Assembly: GCA_036504075.1 (NCBI GenBank)
Contig: DASXVX010000078.1
Location: forward strand, 1 to 64,000
DNA from: DASXVX01 sp036504075
Lineage (GTDB): Bacteria; Bacillota; Sulfobacillia; Symbiobacteriales; Symbiobacteriaceae
Direction of reading: 5' to 3'
Length of the DNA: 64,000 nucleotides
Part shown: positions 1-8,415 of the stretch, in pieces
Layout of the letters: each line of letters opens with the position of its first letter
Numbering within the stretch: position 1 is the stretch's first letter
The notes under the pieces: generated by a model
The model's database searches: none
What the model was told of the DNA's origin: nothing
Seen by the model: the letters and a program-made list of their open reading frames with translations, nothing else
Made by a program: the position numbers and the translations under genes

Positions 1-44
1 CGGATACGGGAAGTCCAGAGTTCAGTCAGCTCTTCTGGCGTCAT
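1..44 (-). CDS. N-terminus of a possible IS66 TnpA-like protein (partial)
   Basis: Only the first 14 codons are inside the window: MTPEELTELWTSRI. The ATG at 44 follows GGGGAGG (60-54) at good spacing. Acidic starts of the form M-T-x-E-E-x-x-x-L-W-x-x-R-I are common in the small TnpA-type proteins of IS66 elements, which go on to a 'W-C' helix-turn-helix segment that is not visible here. The family call rests on this short stretch and on the terminal repeat at 128. Confidence 0.4.
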   Translation of the reverse strand, partial: MTPEELTELWTSRI

Positions 45-128
45 AAAGACAATCCTCCCCAGGTGATCTGAAGAGGATTGTCTCAGAAGGAACCGCCGTT
101 TTATAGGTGGGCGGGATTTGACGCTTAC
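1..128 (-). mobile_element. End of a probable IS66-family insertion sequence (cut by window start)
   Basis: Read on the minus strand, the segment begins at 128 with GTAAGCGTCAAAT, which resembles the GTAAGCG-type terminal repeats of IS66 elements. About 85 bases later, behind a GGGGAGG ribosome site, a reading frame starts whose first residues look like an IS66 accessory protein (TnpA). The other end of the element lies outside the window, so neither the partner terminal repeat nor the target duplication can be seen. If the boundary is right, 129-136 is one copy of the 8-bp duplication expected for this family. Confidence 0.5.
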
Positions 129-204
129 TACCCTGCAGTGCCTCGCGCACGCAGCTCCGGGGAAACGGCGGCTCGTCCCGCGGTCGAAGTGTCGCCCGCC
201 TTTC

Positions 205-246
205 AGCAAGGTCTCCCGACGGGTACGGGAGGCCTTTGCTTTTTCG
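205..246 (+). terminator. Rho-independent terminator-like hairpin
   Basis: AGCAAGGTCTCCCG (205-218) pairs with CGGGAGGCCTTTGCT (226-240) apart from one bulge, and is followed by TTTTC. It separates the IS end from the sugar-acid operon and may be the terminator of a gene that the insertion interrupted. Between 129 and 204 I see no coding sequence. Confidence 0.55.
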
Positions 247-277
247 CGATTCTACGGGGCACAAAAAAATTTATTTT

Positions 278-291
278 CATAGCTAGCTATG
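278..291. promoter_or_regulatory. 14-bp perfect palindrome upstream of the sugar-acid operon
   Basis: CATAGCTAGCTATG is a perfect palindrome inside an A/T-rich block (260-305) that stands out from the GC-rich surroundings. TTTTC on its left and GAAAA on its right extend the symmetry imperfectly. It lies about 100 bases before the first gene of an operon that encodes its own RpiR regulator, so an operator role is plausible. No convincing -35/-10 pair could be fixed nearby. Confidence 0.4.
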
Positions 292-390
292 GCGAAAAAA
301 ATTTGCTACGCTGTATGTTAGCGGGGTTGCCTTTTTGGGTGTCTTCACGACCAGAAGGAACCCTCAATTGTCACAGAGGGGGATTAAGGA

Positions 391-1722
391 ATGACACGGT
401 TCCGCCGCAACATGGCCCTGTGCTTGACTGCGGTCCTCACGGCCGGCATCCTGCTCTCCGGCTGCGCCGGCAAGAAGGAAGAGCCGAAGCCCACGACTCC
501 TGCTGCCCCGGCTGCTGCCGCGAAGCCTTTCGAGGGCGTTTCGATCCGATTTATGGCCTCTCAGCATCCCTGGTCCGACACCATCGAGAAAGATCTCCCT
601 GCCTTCGAAGCAAAGACTGGCATGAAGGTCAGCATGGAGAAGATCGCTGAAAATCAGCTGACCGACAAGCTGAAGGTTGAACTCACTTCAGGAACCGGTA
701 CTGTCGACGTCTTCATGCAGCGCCCGCTTCAGGAAGCCAAGCTGTTCGGGAAGAACGGCTGGTACGCCGACCTGAACACCTTCGTGAAGGATGCCAAGTC
801 GACCCCGGCCGACTACGACATCAACGACTTCTTCCCCGGTGCCATGCTCACCGAGAACGTGGGCGGCAAGCTGGTCGGCATTCCGCTGATCACCGAGCAG
901 GAAATCCTGTACTACCGCAAGGATCTGTTCGCGGCTGCCGGCCTGCAGGTTCCGAAGACCCTGACTGAGTTGAAGGCTGCGGCTGCCAAGCTGACCACCG
1001 CCGACAAGACCCAGTTCGGCATCGTCATGCGCGGCAAGGGCAACCCGGCTGTGACGCAGTTCTCCAGCTTCCTCTACAGCCAGGGCGGCGACTTCATTAA
1101 GGACGGCAAGTTCGTCATCGATTCGCCCGAAGCGATCAGCGCCTTCAAGATTTACGGCGAACTGCTCAGCAAGTATGGACCTCCCGGCGAACTGAACATG
1201 GAGTGGCCGCAGGCCGCTGCCGTCTTCGCCGCCGGCCAGGCCGCCATGTGGGTTGACGCCAACTCTCTCTACCTGAACGTGACCGCTCCGGACAAGACCA
1301 AGATTGGCGACAAGGTTGGTTACGCCCAGTTCCCGGCCGGTGACAAGGGTTCCGCCCCCTACTCCGTCACCTCTTGGGGCCTCTCCGTCGCTGCTTCCTC
1401 CAAGAAGCAGGCTGCGGCCTGGGAGTTCATCAAGTGGGCCACCTCCAAGGAGATGAGCCTGAAGACCCAGGCCGCCGGCAACCCGGGCGCTCGCACCTCC
1501 GTGTGGAACGACCCGAACGGCACCAAGGCGTGGCCGGCTGAGTGGGTTGCCGCCGCCAAGAGTTCCGGCGCTGTCGGCAGGGCTTTTGACCGTCCGGCCG
1601 TCGAGAACGTGGCCAAGGCCCGTGACCTGATCGGTGAGGTCATCACCGCTGCCATCACCGGTGGGAACGTTGAAGCCACCGCGAAAGCGAAGATCGCCGA
1701 TCTGAACGCGCTGCTCCAGTAA
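391..1722 (+). CDS. ABC sugar-type transporter, extracellular solute-binding lipoprotein
   Basis: This 443-residue protein is a CUT1-type (MalE-like) solute-binding protein that captures a carbohydrate outside the membrane and hands it to the two permeases encoded next. Residues 1-25 form a lipoprotein signal (basic MTRFRRN, hydrophobic stretch, lipobox LLSGC with the lipidated Cys at 25), followed by a Lys/Glu/Pro/Ala linker. The rest has the MalE-like pattern (substrate-lobe start 'SIRFMASQHPW', later 'YYRKDLFAAAG' and 'WEFIKWAT'). The ATG follows AGAGGGGG. The downstream catabolic genes suggest a sugar acid or glycoside as substrate. No ATPase is encoded in the operon, so a shared MsmX-type ATPase is presumably used. 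Confidence 0.9.
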   Translation: MTRFRRNMALCLTAVLTAGILLSGCAGKKEEPKPTTPAAPAAAAKPFEGVSIRFMASQHPWSDTIEKDLPAFEAKTGMKVSMEKIAENQLTDKLKVELTSGTGTVDVFMQRPLQEAKLFGKNGWYADLNTFVKDAKSTPADYDINDFFPGAMLTENVGGKLVGIPLITEQEILYYRKDLFAAAGLQVPKTLTELKAAAAKLTTADKTQFGIVMRGKGNPAVTQFSSFLYSQGGDFIKDGKFVIDSPEAISAFKIYGELLSKYGPPGELNMEWPQAAAVFAAGQAAMWVDANSLYLNVTAPDKTKIGDKVGYAQFPAGDKGSAPYSVTSWGLSVAASSKKQAAAWEFIKWATSKEMSLKTQAAGNPGARTSVWNDPNGTKAWPAEWVAAAKSSGAVGRAFDRPAVENVAKARDLIGEVITAAITGGNVEATAKAKIADLNALLQ

Positions 1723-1762
1723 CGAGGCCAAGCAGCAGTCACACCGTTTCCTGCGAAGAGGA

Positions 1763-1790
1763 TGCCCGGGCCGGGGTCCGGCCCGGGTGC
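1763..1790 (+). promoter_or_regulatory. Intercistronic stem-loop between binding protein and permease genes
   Basis: CCCGGGCCGG (1765-1774) pairs perfectly with CCGGCCCGGG (1778-1787) around a 3-base loop, with no T-run after it. Such hairpins after the binding-protein gene often protect its 3' end or allow partial read-through, so that the binding protein is made in excess over the permeases. That role is inferred from position. Confidence 0.55.
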
Positions 1791-1816
1791 CTCATCACTT
1801 TGGGGGGTAGAGATGC

Positions 1817-2692
1817 ATGAGTCGCTGGCTGGAAAAACATCTCAAGTGGGCATTTCCGCTCCCGGCCGTCATTTTTATCGTGGTGATGATGGCGTTCCCC
1901 ATCCTTTACACGTTGCGGATTTCCGCTACAGAGTGGTCGATGTCGGCCATTCTTGCGCCTAAATTTGTTGGACTTGCGAACTACACGAAACTGCTGACAT
2001 CGGACCACCGGTTCTGGGCCGCGGTCTGGCGTACGTTTTACTTTACCGTGGTGGCGGTGGCGGGCGAGACATTCCTCGGCGTCGCTTTGGCCATGTTACT
2101 GAACCGGGACTTTCCGGGCAAAAACTTTATGAAAACACTCTTCCTCCTGCCCATGGTCGCCACGCCGGTGGCCGTCGGCATGGTCTGGATGCTTATGTTC
2201 GAGCCGACGATCGGCTTCATGAATTATTTCCTGAAGCTCGTCCACCTTCCGCCGCAGCTCTGGATCGCGTCTCAGAAAGCGGCGCTGCCCTCGTTGGCGA
2301 TGGTGGACATCTGGCAGTGGACGCCGATGATCGCCCTGATTGCGCTGGCAGGGCTGGTCTCGCTGCCGGCCGACCCCTTCGAGGCGGCGGAGGTTGACGG
2401 CGCCACTTCGTGGCAGGTCTTCTGGCACGTGACCTTGCCAATGCTCCGGCCGACGATCGGCGTGGCGGTCATTCTCCGGTCGATCGATGCGCTGAAAACC
2501 TTCGATATCATTTATGCGATGACCCAGGGTGGCCCAAACTACTCTACGGAAACGTTAAACCTGTATGGGTACACGCTGGGCTTTTCGTACTTTGAAATGG
2601 GTCCGGCATCGGCACTGCTGATGATCTTCTTTGCCATCGTGCTGGGTGTCGTGATCGCTCTCAACTGGGCGCGCAAGGGGGTTACGGCATGA
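1817..2692 (+). CDS. ABC sugar transporter permease, MalF/UgpA type
   Basis: This 291-residue inner-membrane permease has about six hydrophobic segments and the cytoplasmic EAA loop that docks the ATPase ('EAAEVDGATSWQVFWHVTLP', around residues 192-211). It is the first of the two transmembrane subunits of a CUT1 importer. The ATG at 1817 follows GGGGGGT with nine bases between; an out-of-frame ATG at 1813 is ignored. Its last codons overlap the start of the second permease (ATGA at 2689), indicating coupled translation. The substrate is unknown but is probably the sugar or sugar acid degraded by the enzymes encoded downstream. Confidence 0.9.
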   Translation: MSRWLEKHLKWAFPLPAVIFIVVMMAFPILYTLRISATEWSMSAILAPKFVGLANYTKLLTSDHRFWAAVWRTFYFTVVAVAGETFLGVALAMLLNRDFPGKNFMKTLFLLPMVATPVAVGMVWMLMFEPTIGFMNYFLKLVHLPPQLWIASQKAALPSLAMVDIWQWTPMIALIALAGLVSLPADPFEAAEVDGATSWQVFWHVTLPMLRPTIGVAVILRSIDALKTFDIIYAMTQGGPNYSTETLNLYGYTLGFSYFEMGPASALLMIFFAIVLGVVIALNWARKGVTA

Positions 2693-3516
2693 ACGAGCGT
2701 CGTAAGACCCATCCGGCAGTCAACGCACTCTATATCGTTGGCCTGGTCGCCTTCTTCCTCGTTTTCATGTTCCCGTTCATCTGGATGATCCTTTCGTCGT
2801 TCAAAACCCAGGCGGAGATCATGTCTATTCCGCCGCGCTGGACCTTTACGGCCGGGCTGAAGAACTACGTGGAGGTCTTCAAGGGTCAGGAGTTCGGCGC
2901 TTACATGGCCAACAGCTTTGTGATCGCTGTCGGCTCCACGCTGGCGGGTCTGGTGCTGGGCTTGCCGGCGGCGTACTCCATCGCCCGGAACAAGCAGGCG
3001 TCGTTGGGCTTTACCATTCTGGTGGCCCGCATCGTGCCGGGCATCACCTTCCTGATCCCCTGGTTCATGATCTTCACGCGGATGCACCTGGTGGACACGC
3101 TGACTGCACTGATTCTCTCGCACATGCTGGTGACCATGCCATTTGTGGTTTGGGTCATGGTGCCTTTCTTCGAGGCGATTCCGAACGAGTTGATCGAGGC
3201 GGCCCGGGTGGACGGCTGCACGGAGCAGTCCGCGTTCATTCGGATTGTGCTGATGATTTCGGGGCCGGGCATCATTACCTCGTCGATCCTGGCGTTCATT
3301 TTCTCCTGGAACAATTTCATGTTCTCTCAAATCCTGACCGGGAAGCACACGAAGACTTTGCCGGTTGCGATCTTCAACTTCCTGGGCTACTCGGAGATCA
3401 ACTGGGGCGGCCTCATGGCGGCGGCCGTGATCATCACGTTGCCGGTGCTGATATTGGCGCTGATCACACAGAAATACATCGTGCGTGGCCTTACCGCCGG
3501 CGCTGTAAAGGGGTAG
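2689..3516 (+). CDS. ABC sugar transporter permease, MalG/UgpE type
   Basis: This 275-residue permease has six predicted membrane segments and an EAA loop ('ELIEAARVDGCTEQSAFIRI', around residues 165-184). It pairs with the preceding permease to form the channel of the CUT1 importer. The ATG overlaps the previous stop codon in the ATGA arrangement. The length is typical of MalG-like subunits (270-280 residues). The gene is followed after seven bases by the RpiR regulator gene, so transport and control are made from one message. Confidence 0.9.
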   Translation: MNERRKTHPAVNALYIVGLVAFFLVFMFPFIWMILSSFKTQAEIMSIPPRWTFTAGLKNYVEVFKGQEFGAYMANSFVIAVGSTLAGLVLGLPAAYSIARNKQASLGFTILVARIVPGITFLIPWFMIFTRMHLVDTLTALILSHMLVTMPFVVWVMVPFFEAIPNELIEAARVDGCTEQSAFIRIVLMISGPGIITSSILAFIFSWNNFMFSQILTGKHTKTLPVAIFNFLGYSEINWGGLMAAAVIITLPVLILALITQKYIVRGLTAGAVKG

Positions 3517-3523
3517 TTTAACC

Positions 3524-4396
3524 GTGCTCGACGAGCGTTCCCTGGTGCGCCTCAGCACGGCCCTGGAGGCGCGGATCGCAGGCATTCGACCCACGCTCTC
3601 TGAGAAGGAGCAAGCGGTGGCTAACTTCCTCCTGAGCGACCCCAAGGAGTTCGTGTCGCTCTCCATTTCCGCTTTGGCGACTCGGTGCGGCGTCTCGGAG
3701 ACCGTGATCATCCGGCTGTACCGCAAGCTGGGGTACGAGGGGTTTCATCAGTTCAAGATCGACATTGCGCAGTCGCTGGTGGAGCAGACCAAAGAAGGCT
3801 TGGGCGACCTGAAGTCCGGCGACGACATGGAGACCGTGAAGCGTAAAGTCTTCGCGATTACCAGGCTGGCGTTGGACGATTCGGTGGGCGCCGTGGACTC
3901 GGAGCAACTGACCCAGGCTCGGGATGCCTTACTGGCGGCCAAGCGCGTGGTGGTTGCAGCCTTCGGAGCTTCGGTGCCCGTCGGCCTCGATTTTGTGCAC
4001 AAGCTCCTGAAGCTGGGCATTCTGGCGACGTTGCAGTCGGACTCGCACATGCAGATCATGTCGGCCGCCGTGATGGGGCCGGAGGACGTGCTGCTGGCGA
4101 TTTCGCACTCGGGGAACAGCCGGGATATCGTGGAGGCACTTCAACTGGCGCACCAGAAGGGTGTCCGGACCGTGCTGGTGACGGGGTTCCCCCGCTCGCC
4201 GGCCACCAAATCGGCAGACATCGCACTTTACACGGTGTGCCGGGAGACCAAGTACCAGACGGACGCCATGACTTCCCGTGCTGTCCAGATGGCGGTCTTC
4301 GATACGCTCTATGTCTCGATGATTTTCGTGCACAAGGAGCAGGCGCTGGCCAACATTCACGAGACTTCCCTGGCCGCGGCGCGCAAAAAACTATGA
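3524..4396 (+). CDS. MurR/RpiR-family transcriptional regulator
   Basis: This 290-residue regulator has an N-terminal RpiR-type helix-turn-helix (about residues 10-85, including 'LSISALATRCGVSETVIIRL') and a C-terminal SIS sugar-phosphate-binding domain (about 125-260, including 'LLAISHSGNSRDIVEAL'). Members sense phosphosugars; here 6-phosphogluconate or 2-keto-3-deoxy-6-phosphogluconate would be logical ligands, but that is inference. It starts at GTG 3524 after AAAGGGG. Its stop overlaps the kinase ATG (ATGA, 4393-4396). It lies inside the operon it probably controls; a palindrome at 278-291 is a candidate operator. Confidence 0.88.
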   Translation: MLDERSLVRLSTALEARIAGIRPTLSEKEQAVANFLLSDPKEFVSLSISALATRCGVSETVIIRLYRKLGYEGFHQFKIDIAQSLVEQTKEGLGDLKSGDDMETVKRKVFAITRLALDDSVGAVDSEQLTQARDALLAAKRVVVAAFGASVPVGLDFVHKLLKLGILATLQSDSHMQIMSAAVMGPEDVLLAISHSGNSRDIVEALQLAHQKGVRTVLVTGFPRSPATKSADIALYTVCRETKYQTDAMTSRAVQMAVFDTLYVSMIFVHKEQALANIHETSLAAARKKL

Positions 4397-5880
4397 AAAC
4401 CATCATCGCACTGGACCTGGGCACGACCTCTTGCCGTGCGTTGCTATTTGACCTGGAAGGCCGGGTGTTGGCTTCCGCCAGCCGGACCTACCCGCTGCAT
4501 ACGCCCGCACCGGGCCTGGTTGAGCAGAAACCGGACGACCTGCTGGCCGCCTGCGACGCGACCGTCGCCGAAGTGGCCGCACAGGCGGGCAATCCGGCGG
4601 ACGTGCTGGGGGTCTCGCTCTGCACCTACATGCACTCGTCGGTGGCCCTGGATAACGCCGGCCACTACCTGACGGACATGATTACCTGGGCGGACACCCG
4701 GTCGGCGGCCCAGGTGGACGCCGTGCGGGCCCGGCCGGACTGGTTCGACCTGTATGCCCGGACCGGCTGCCCGCCGCACACCATGTACCCGCTATACAAG
4801 TTCCTCTGGTTCATGGAGCACCGGCCGGAGTTGCTTAAAGGGGCGGCTCGCTGGGCTTCGATCAAGGAGCTGCTGATTCACCACTGGACCGGCGAATGGG
4901 CGCTGGATTACAACCTGGCGACCGGAACCGGCCTGCTCAACGTGCACACGCTGGAATGGGACCCGGCCGCCCTGGAACTTGCGGGCGTTCGGCGGGACCA
5001 GCTTTCGGACGTGGTGCCGACGTTCCGGACCTTCCCCCTGACCTGCGACCGGCTGGGACTCCTGCCGGGGACGCCGGTGGTGGCGGGGGCGGGCGACGGC
5101 GTGCTCTCTTCCCTGGGGTCCGGCTGCATTGAGCCGGGGGTCGTGGCCTCTATGGTGGGCACCAGCGGGGCCTTGCGGGCGTGCGTGGCGGAGCCGGTGG
5201 CCGACCCGAAGGCCCGGGTCTTTTGCTACTACCTGGACAAGAACCGCTGGATCCTCGGCGGATCGCTGAACAACGGCGGCATTGCGCTCCGGTGGCTGCG
5301 GGACAACTTCTTCCCGGGCGTAAAGGAATACGCGGACGTGATCGCCGCGGCGGCCACCGTGCCGGCCGGATCGGGTTCGCTGCTGTTCCTGCCGTACCTG
5401 GCGGGGGAGCGCAGCCCGGGCTTTAACGCCCGGGCCCGGGGGGTCTGGTTCGGACTGGGGCTGGAGCACACGCGGGCTCACATGGCCCGCTCGGTACTTG
5501 AGGCCATTGCCTACCGGCTTTACAGCGTGCTGGGTCCGATTGAAGAGTTGCAGGGGCCGGCGAAGGAAATCCGGGCGACCGGCGGGTATGCCCGCTCGCC
5601 CTTCTGGCTGCAAATTTGTGCGGACGTCTTCGGGCGGGAAGTGACCGTGCCAACTTCGGTGGAAGGCTCGGCTCTGGGCGCCTTCGTGGTGGCCGCAGTG
5701 GCGCTGGGCGTCGCGCCGGACCTGGACTTCGTCCACCGTTTCATTCAGATTGGGGAGCGGGTCCAACCCAACGCGGCTAACCATGCGCGTTACCAGGAGC
5801 TGTTTGCGCTCTACCAACAGGTGAGCAGTCACTTACAAGGCGACTTCTACTCGCTGGCGCGGATTCGTGAAGGGGGGTAG
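4393..5880 (+). CDS. gntK: FGGY-family carbohydrate kinase, probably gluconokinase
   Basis: This 495-residue protein has both actin-like halves of the FGGY family. The N-terminal phosphate motif is 'DLGTTSCRALLFD' (residues 5-17) and the C-terminal half has 'GSLNNGGIALRWLRDNF' and 'ATGGYARSPFWLQICADVFG'. The early sequence 'YPLHTPAPGLVEQKPDDL' is close to the gluconokinase subgroup rather than glycerol or xylulose kinases. The ATG at 4393 is chosen because it overlaps the RpiR stop; an upstream frame extension to 4237 would run into the regulator gene. The product would be 6-phosphogluconate, the substrate of the dehydrogenase encoded at 9690, which supports the gluconate assignment. Confidence 0.8.
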   Translation: MKTIIALDLGTTSCRALLFDLEGRVLASASRTYPLHTPAPGLVEQKPDDLLAACDATVAEVAAQAGNPADVLGVSLCTYMHSSVALDNAGHYLTDMITWADTRSAAQVDAVRARPDWFDLYARTGCPPHTMYPLYKFLWFMEHRPELLKGAARWASIKELLIHHWTGEWALDYNLATGTGLLNVHTLEWDPAALELAGVRRDQLSDVVPTFRTFPLTCDRLGLLPGTPVVAGAGDGVLSSLGSGCIEPGVVASMVGTSGALRACVAEPVADPKARVFCYYLDKNRWILGGSLNNGGIALRWLRDNFFPGVKEYADVIAAAATVPAGSGSLLFLPYLAGERSPGFNARARGVWFGLGLEHTRAHMARSVLEAIAYRLYSVLGPIEELQGPAKEIRATGGYARSPFWLQICADVFGREVTVPTSVEGSALGAFVVAAVALGVAPDLDFVHRFIQIGERVQPNAANHARYQELFALYQQVSSHLQGDFYSLARIREGG

Positions 5881-5884
5881 CGAG

Positions 5885-7531
5885 ATGCAGCGGAAGATCG
5901 ACCAGATACCGGAGTACCACCGGGCCGTTCTGAAGGGGCACCTGGCCTCGTGTGGCGTGGCCTACGAGGATATGGACAAGCCGATCATTGCCGTCGTCAA
6001 CTCTCACAACGACTTTGTGGCGGGACACGTCCACCTGCGCGGACTGGGGGAGACGGTCAAGGACGGGGTGCGGGAGGCCGGCGGCCTGCCGCTGGAGTTT
6101 AACACCATCGCCATGTGCGATGCGTTCGGCCAGGGGCACGCGGGCATGCGGTACTCGCTGCCCTCCCGAGACCTCATCGCCGACTCGGTCGAGACCATGG
6201 TCATGGGGCACGGCATTTTTGACGCGGTTGTGATGCTCGCGACCTGTGACAAGATCATTCCCGGCATGCTCATGGCGGCGGCCCGGATGGACGTGCCGGC
6301 GATTCTCGTGCTGGGCGGTCCCAGCAATAACTTGATTACCCCGGCGGCGTCCAAGAACGCCCGCCAGCAGTTTATGAAGGGCGAGATCAGCGAAAAGGAT
6401 CTCGTTGGCATCACCTACCAGTACTACAACGGCGCCGGCGCCTGCTCGTTCCTGGGCACGGCCAACACCATGGGCATGGTCACCGAGGCCCTGGGCATGG
6501 GGCTGCCGGGGGTGGCCCTGTTGCCGGCGGAGAGCGACGAGCGGCGTGCGCTGGCGCTGGCGTCCGGGCGGCGGGCCGTGGAACTGGCGATTGCCGGGGG
6601 TCCGAAGCCCCGGGAGATTCTTACCCGGGAGGCGTTCGAGGACGCCATCGCCCTGGTGCTGGCGATTGGCGGGTCACTGAACACGGTGCTGCATCTGCCC
6701 GCCCTTGCCCACGAAGTGGGCGTGACATTGACCCTGGACGACTGGCAAAAGGTCTCCGCAAAGACGCCGTTCATCGCGGCCGTAACGCCGAACCACAACG
6801 GCCGGACGGTTAACGACCTCCGGCGGGCGGGCGGGACCGCTGCTGTGCTCAAGGAATTGCTGCCGATCCTTCACGGGGACCGGCCGACGGTGACCGGGCT
6901 TTCACTCGCGCAAACGGTGGCGGATGCGGTGGTGGTTGACCGGGAGGTCATCCGGCCGTTCAGCGACCCACTGCTGCCCAACGGCGGCATTCAGGTGCTG
7001 AAGGGCAACCTGGCGGAGGCCGGGGCGGTCATCAAGCGGTCGGCGGCGGAGACGACGTTCTTCCGGGGGCCGGCCCGGGTCTTCGAGGCCGAAGAGGCGG
7101 CGGAGGAAGCCGCCCAGCACGGGCAGATTCAGCCCGGCGATGCGGTCGTCGTCCGGTACGAAGGCCCGAAAGGCGGGCCGGGGATGCGGGAAATGCACCG
7201 GCTGACCGAGATTATCAAGAAGATCAGCAACGTGGCTGTCATCACCGATGGGCGGTTCTCCGGCGCTTCGGCCGGCATGTCCGTCGGGTATGTCTGTCCG
7301 GAAGCGGCGGATGGCGGAACGATCGCGCTGGTCCGGGAAGGCGATCTGATCTGCATCGACCTGGACCACGGGCTCGTAACGCTGGAAGTCGCCGACGATG
7401 TACTGGCCGAGCGGCGCCAACACTGGGTCGCAACGGAGAAAGAGGCCAGCATGCTGCTCCGGCAGTATGCCCGGTCTGTCGGGCAGGCGGCCGGGGGGGC
7501 CATTCGGCTTGACTGGGGGTGCGGCGTCTAA
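5885..7531 (+). CDS. IlvD/Edd-family dehydratase, probably sugar-acid dehydratase
   Basis: This 548-residue enzyme belongs to the Fe-S dehydratases that include dihydroxy-acid dehydratase, 6-phosphogluconate dehydratase and aldonate dehydratases. Family landmarks are Cys78 ('AMCDAFGQGHAGM'), Cys121 ('CDKIIPGMLMAAARM') and the 'GACSFLGTANTMGM' segment, which together supply cluster ligands. The ATG at 5885 has AAGGGGGG at good spacing. Flanking genes for a gluconokinase-type enzyme and a 2-keto-3-deoxy-aldonate-type aldolase argue for an aldonate substrate (gluconate, mannonate or a pentonate) rather than branched-chain amino-acid synthesis. Whether the substrate is phosphorylated cannot be read from the sequence. 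Its stop overlaps the aldolase start (TAATG). Confidence 0.8.
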   Translation: MQRKIDQIPEYHRAVLKGHLASCGVAYEDMDKPIIAVVNSHNDFVAGHVHLRGLGETVKDGVREAGGLPLEFNTIAMCDAFGQGHAGMRYSLPSRDLIADSVETMVMGHGIFDAVVMLATCDKIIPGMLMAAARMDVPAILVLGGPSNNLITPAASKNARQQFMKGEISEKDLVGITYQYYNGAGACSFLGTANTMGMVTEALGMGLPGVALLPAESDERRALALASGRRAVELAIAGGPKPREILTREAFEDAIALVLAIGGSLNTVLHLPALAHEVGVTLTLDDWQKVSAKTPFIAAVTPNHNGRTVNDLRRAGGTAAVLKELLPILHGDRPTVTGLSLAQTVADAVVVDREVIRPFSDPLLPNGGIQVLKGNLAEAGAVIKRSAAETTFFRGPARVFEAEEAAEEAAQHGQIQPGDAVVVRYEGPKGGPGMREMHRLTEIIKKISNVAVITDGRFSGASAGMSVGYVCPEAADGGTIALVREGDLICIDLDHGLVTLEVADDVLAERRQHWVATEKEASMLLRQYARSVGQAAGGAIRLDWGCGV

Positions 7532-8415
7532 TGGTATTGCATGGCGTAATTCCCGCCGTGCTGACCCCGTTCACGCGGACGGGCGAGGTAGATGGGCCCC
7601 GGCTGCGGGCCTATGTGGAGTGGCTGGTCGACAAGGGTGTGCACGGCCTTTTCCCTTGCGGTACCAACGGCGAGGGCCCGGTCATGACGCCGGGGCAGCG
7701 GCGCACCGTGCTGCACGAAGTGCTGGAGGCGGCGAACGGGCGGGTGCCGGTGGTGGCGATGACCGGCTCGGTCTCCACGGATGAAACGATTTCCCTGACC
7801 CGCCATGCGCATCAGGCCGGGGCAGCGGGCGCAGCGATTGTGGCGCCCTACTACTTCCCCTACGATGACCCGGCTCTGGAGGCGCACTTCGCCGCCGTAG
7901 CCGAAGCGGTGCCGGATTTTGAACTGTACCTCTACAACATTCCGGGCAATGCCAGGAACGAGATTTCGCCGGCGCTGGCGACCCGTCTGGCCCGGCGGTA
8001 TCCCTGCATCGCCGGCGTGAAGGACTCTTCCAAGTCGGCCGATAAGCTGAAGGCGTTTATTGCCGCACTGCCTGGAAAGGCCGTCATCGTAGGCACCGAC
8101 ACCATGTTATACGAAGCCCTGGAGGCGGGGGCTACCGGCGTGGTGAGTGCCGTGGCGGACTGCTTTCCGGAAGTGATGGTCTCGATCTACGAGGACTACA
8201 TGGCCGGGCGGAAAGCCGCCGCCCAGGCCACGCAGGCGCAAGCGAATCTGCTCCGGGATGCGCTGAAGCTGGGGCCGTACATTCACCCCTACAAGCTGGC
8301 GGTCAGCTGGCGGGGCCTGGATTTCGGCGGCATGCGCCCGCCGCTCCGGGAGTGCACGGCAGACGAGGCGGCCACGGTTCGGGGCGCTCTAGTGAAGCTG
8401 GGGATGCTGTCATGA
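7531..8415 (+). CDS. DapA/NAL-family aldolase, probably 2-keto-3-deoxy-aldonate aldolase
   Basis: This 294-residue class I aldolase of the dihydrodipicolinate synthase/N-acetylneuraminate lyase family has the expected landmarks: 'GVIPAVLTPF' strand 1, 'GTNGEGPVMT' phosphate/carboxylate loop, the catalytic Tyr in 'LYLYNIPG' and the Schiff-base Lys in 'GVKDSSKSADKL'. Next to a dehydratase it most likely splits 2-keto-3-deoxygluconate (or a pentonate analogue) into pyruvate and an aldehyde. The ATG at 7531 overlaps the previous stop; a GTG at 7519 is an alternative. It overlaps the next gene by ATGA (8412-8415). Confidence 0.82.
   Translation: MVLHGVIPAVLTPFTRTGEVDGPRLRAYVEWLVDKGVHGLFPCGTNGEGPVMTPGQRRTVLHEVLEAANGRVPVVAMTGSVSTDETISLTRHAHQAGAAGAAIVAPYYFPYDDPALEAHFAAVAEAVPDFELYLYNIPGNARNEISPALATRLARRYPCIAGVKDSSKSADKLKAFIAALPGKAVIVGTDTMLYEALEAGATGVVSAVADCFPEVMVSIYEDYMAGRKAAAQATQAQANLLRDALKLGPYIHPYKLAVSWRGLDFGGMRPPLRECTADEAATVRGALVKLGMLS

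Noticed and set aside
5885..7531. Assignment as the biosynthetic dihydroxy-acid dehydratase ilvD
   Set aside because: The operon context is sugar-acid catabolism (kinase, KDG-type aldolase, 6-phosphogluconate dehydrogenase) with no branched-chain amino-acid genes nearby.
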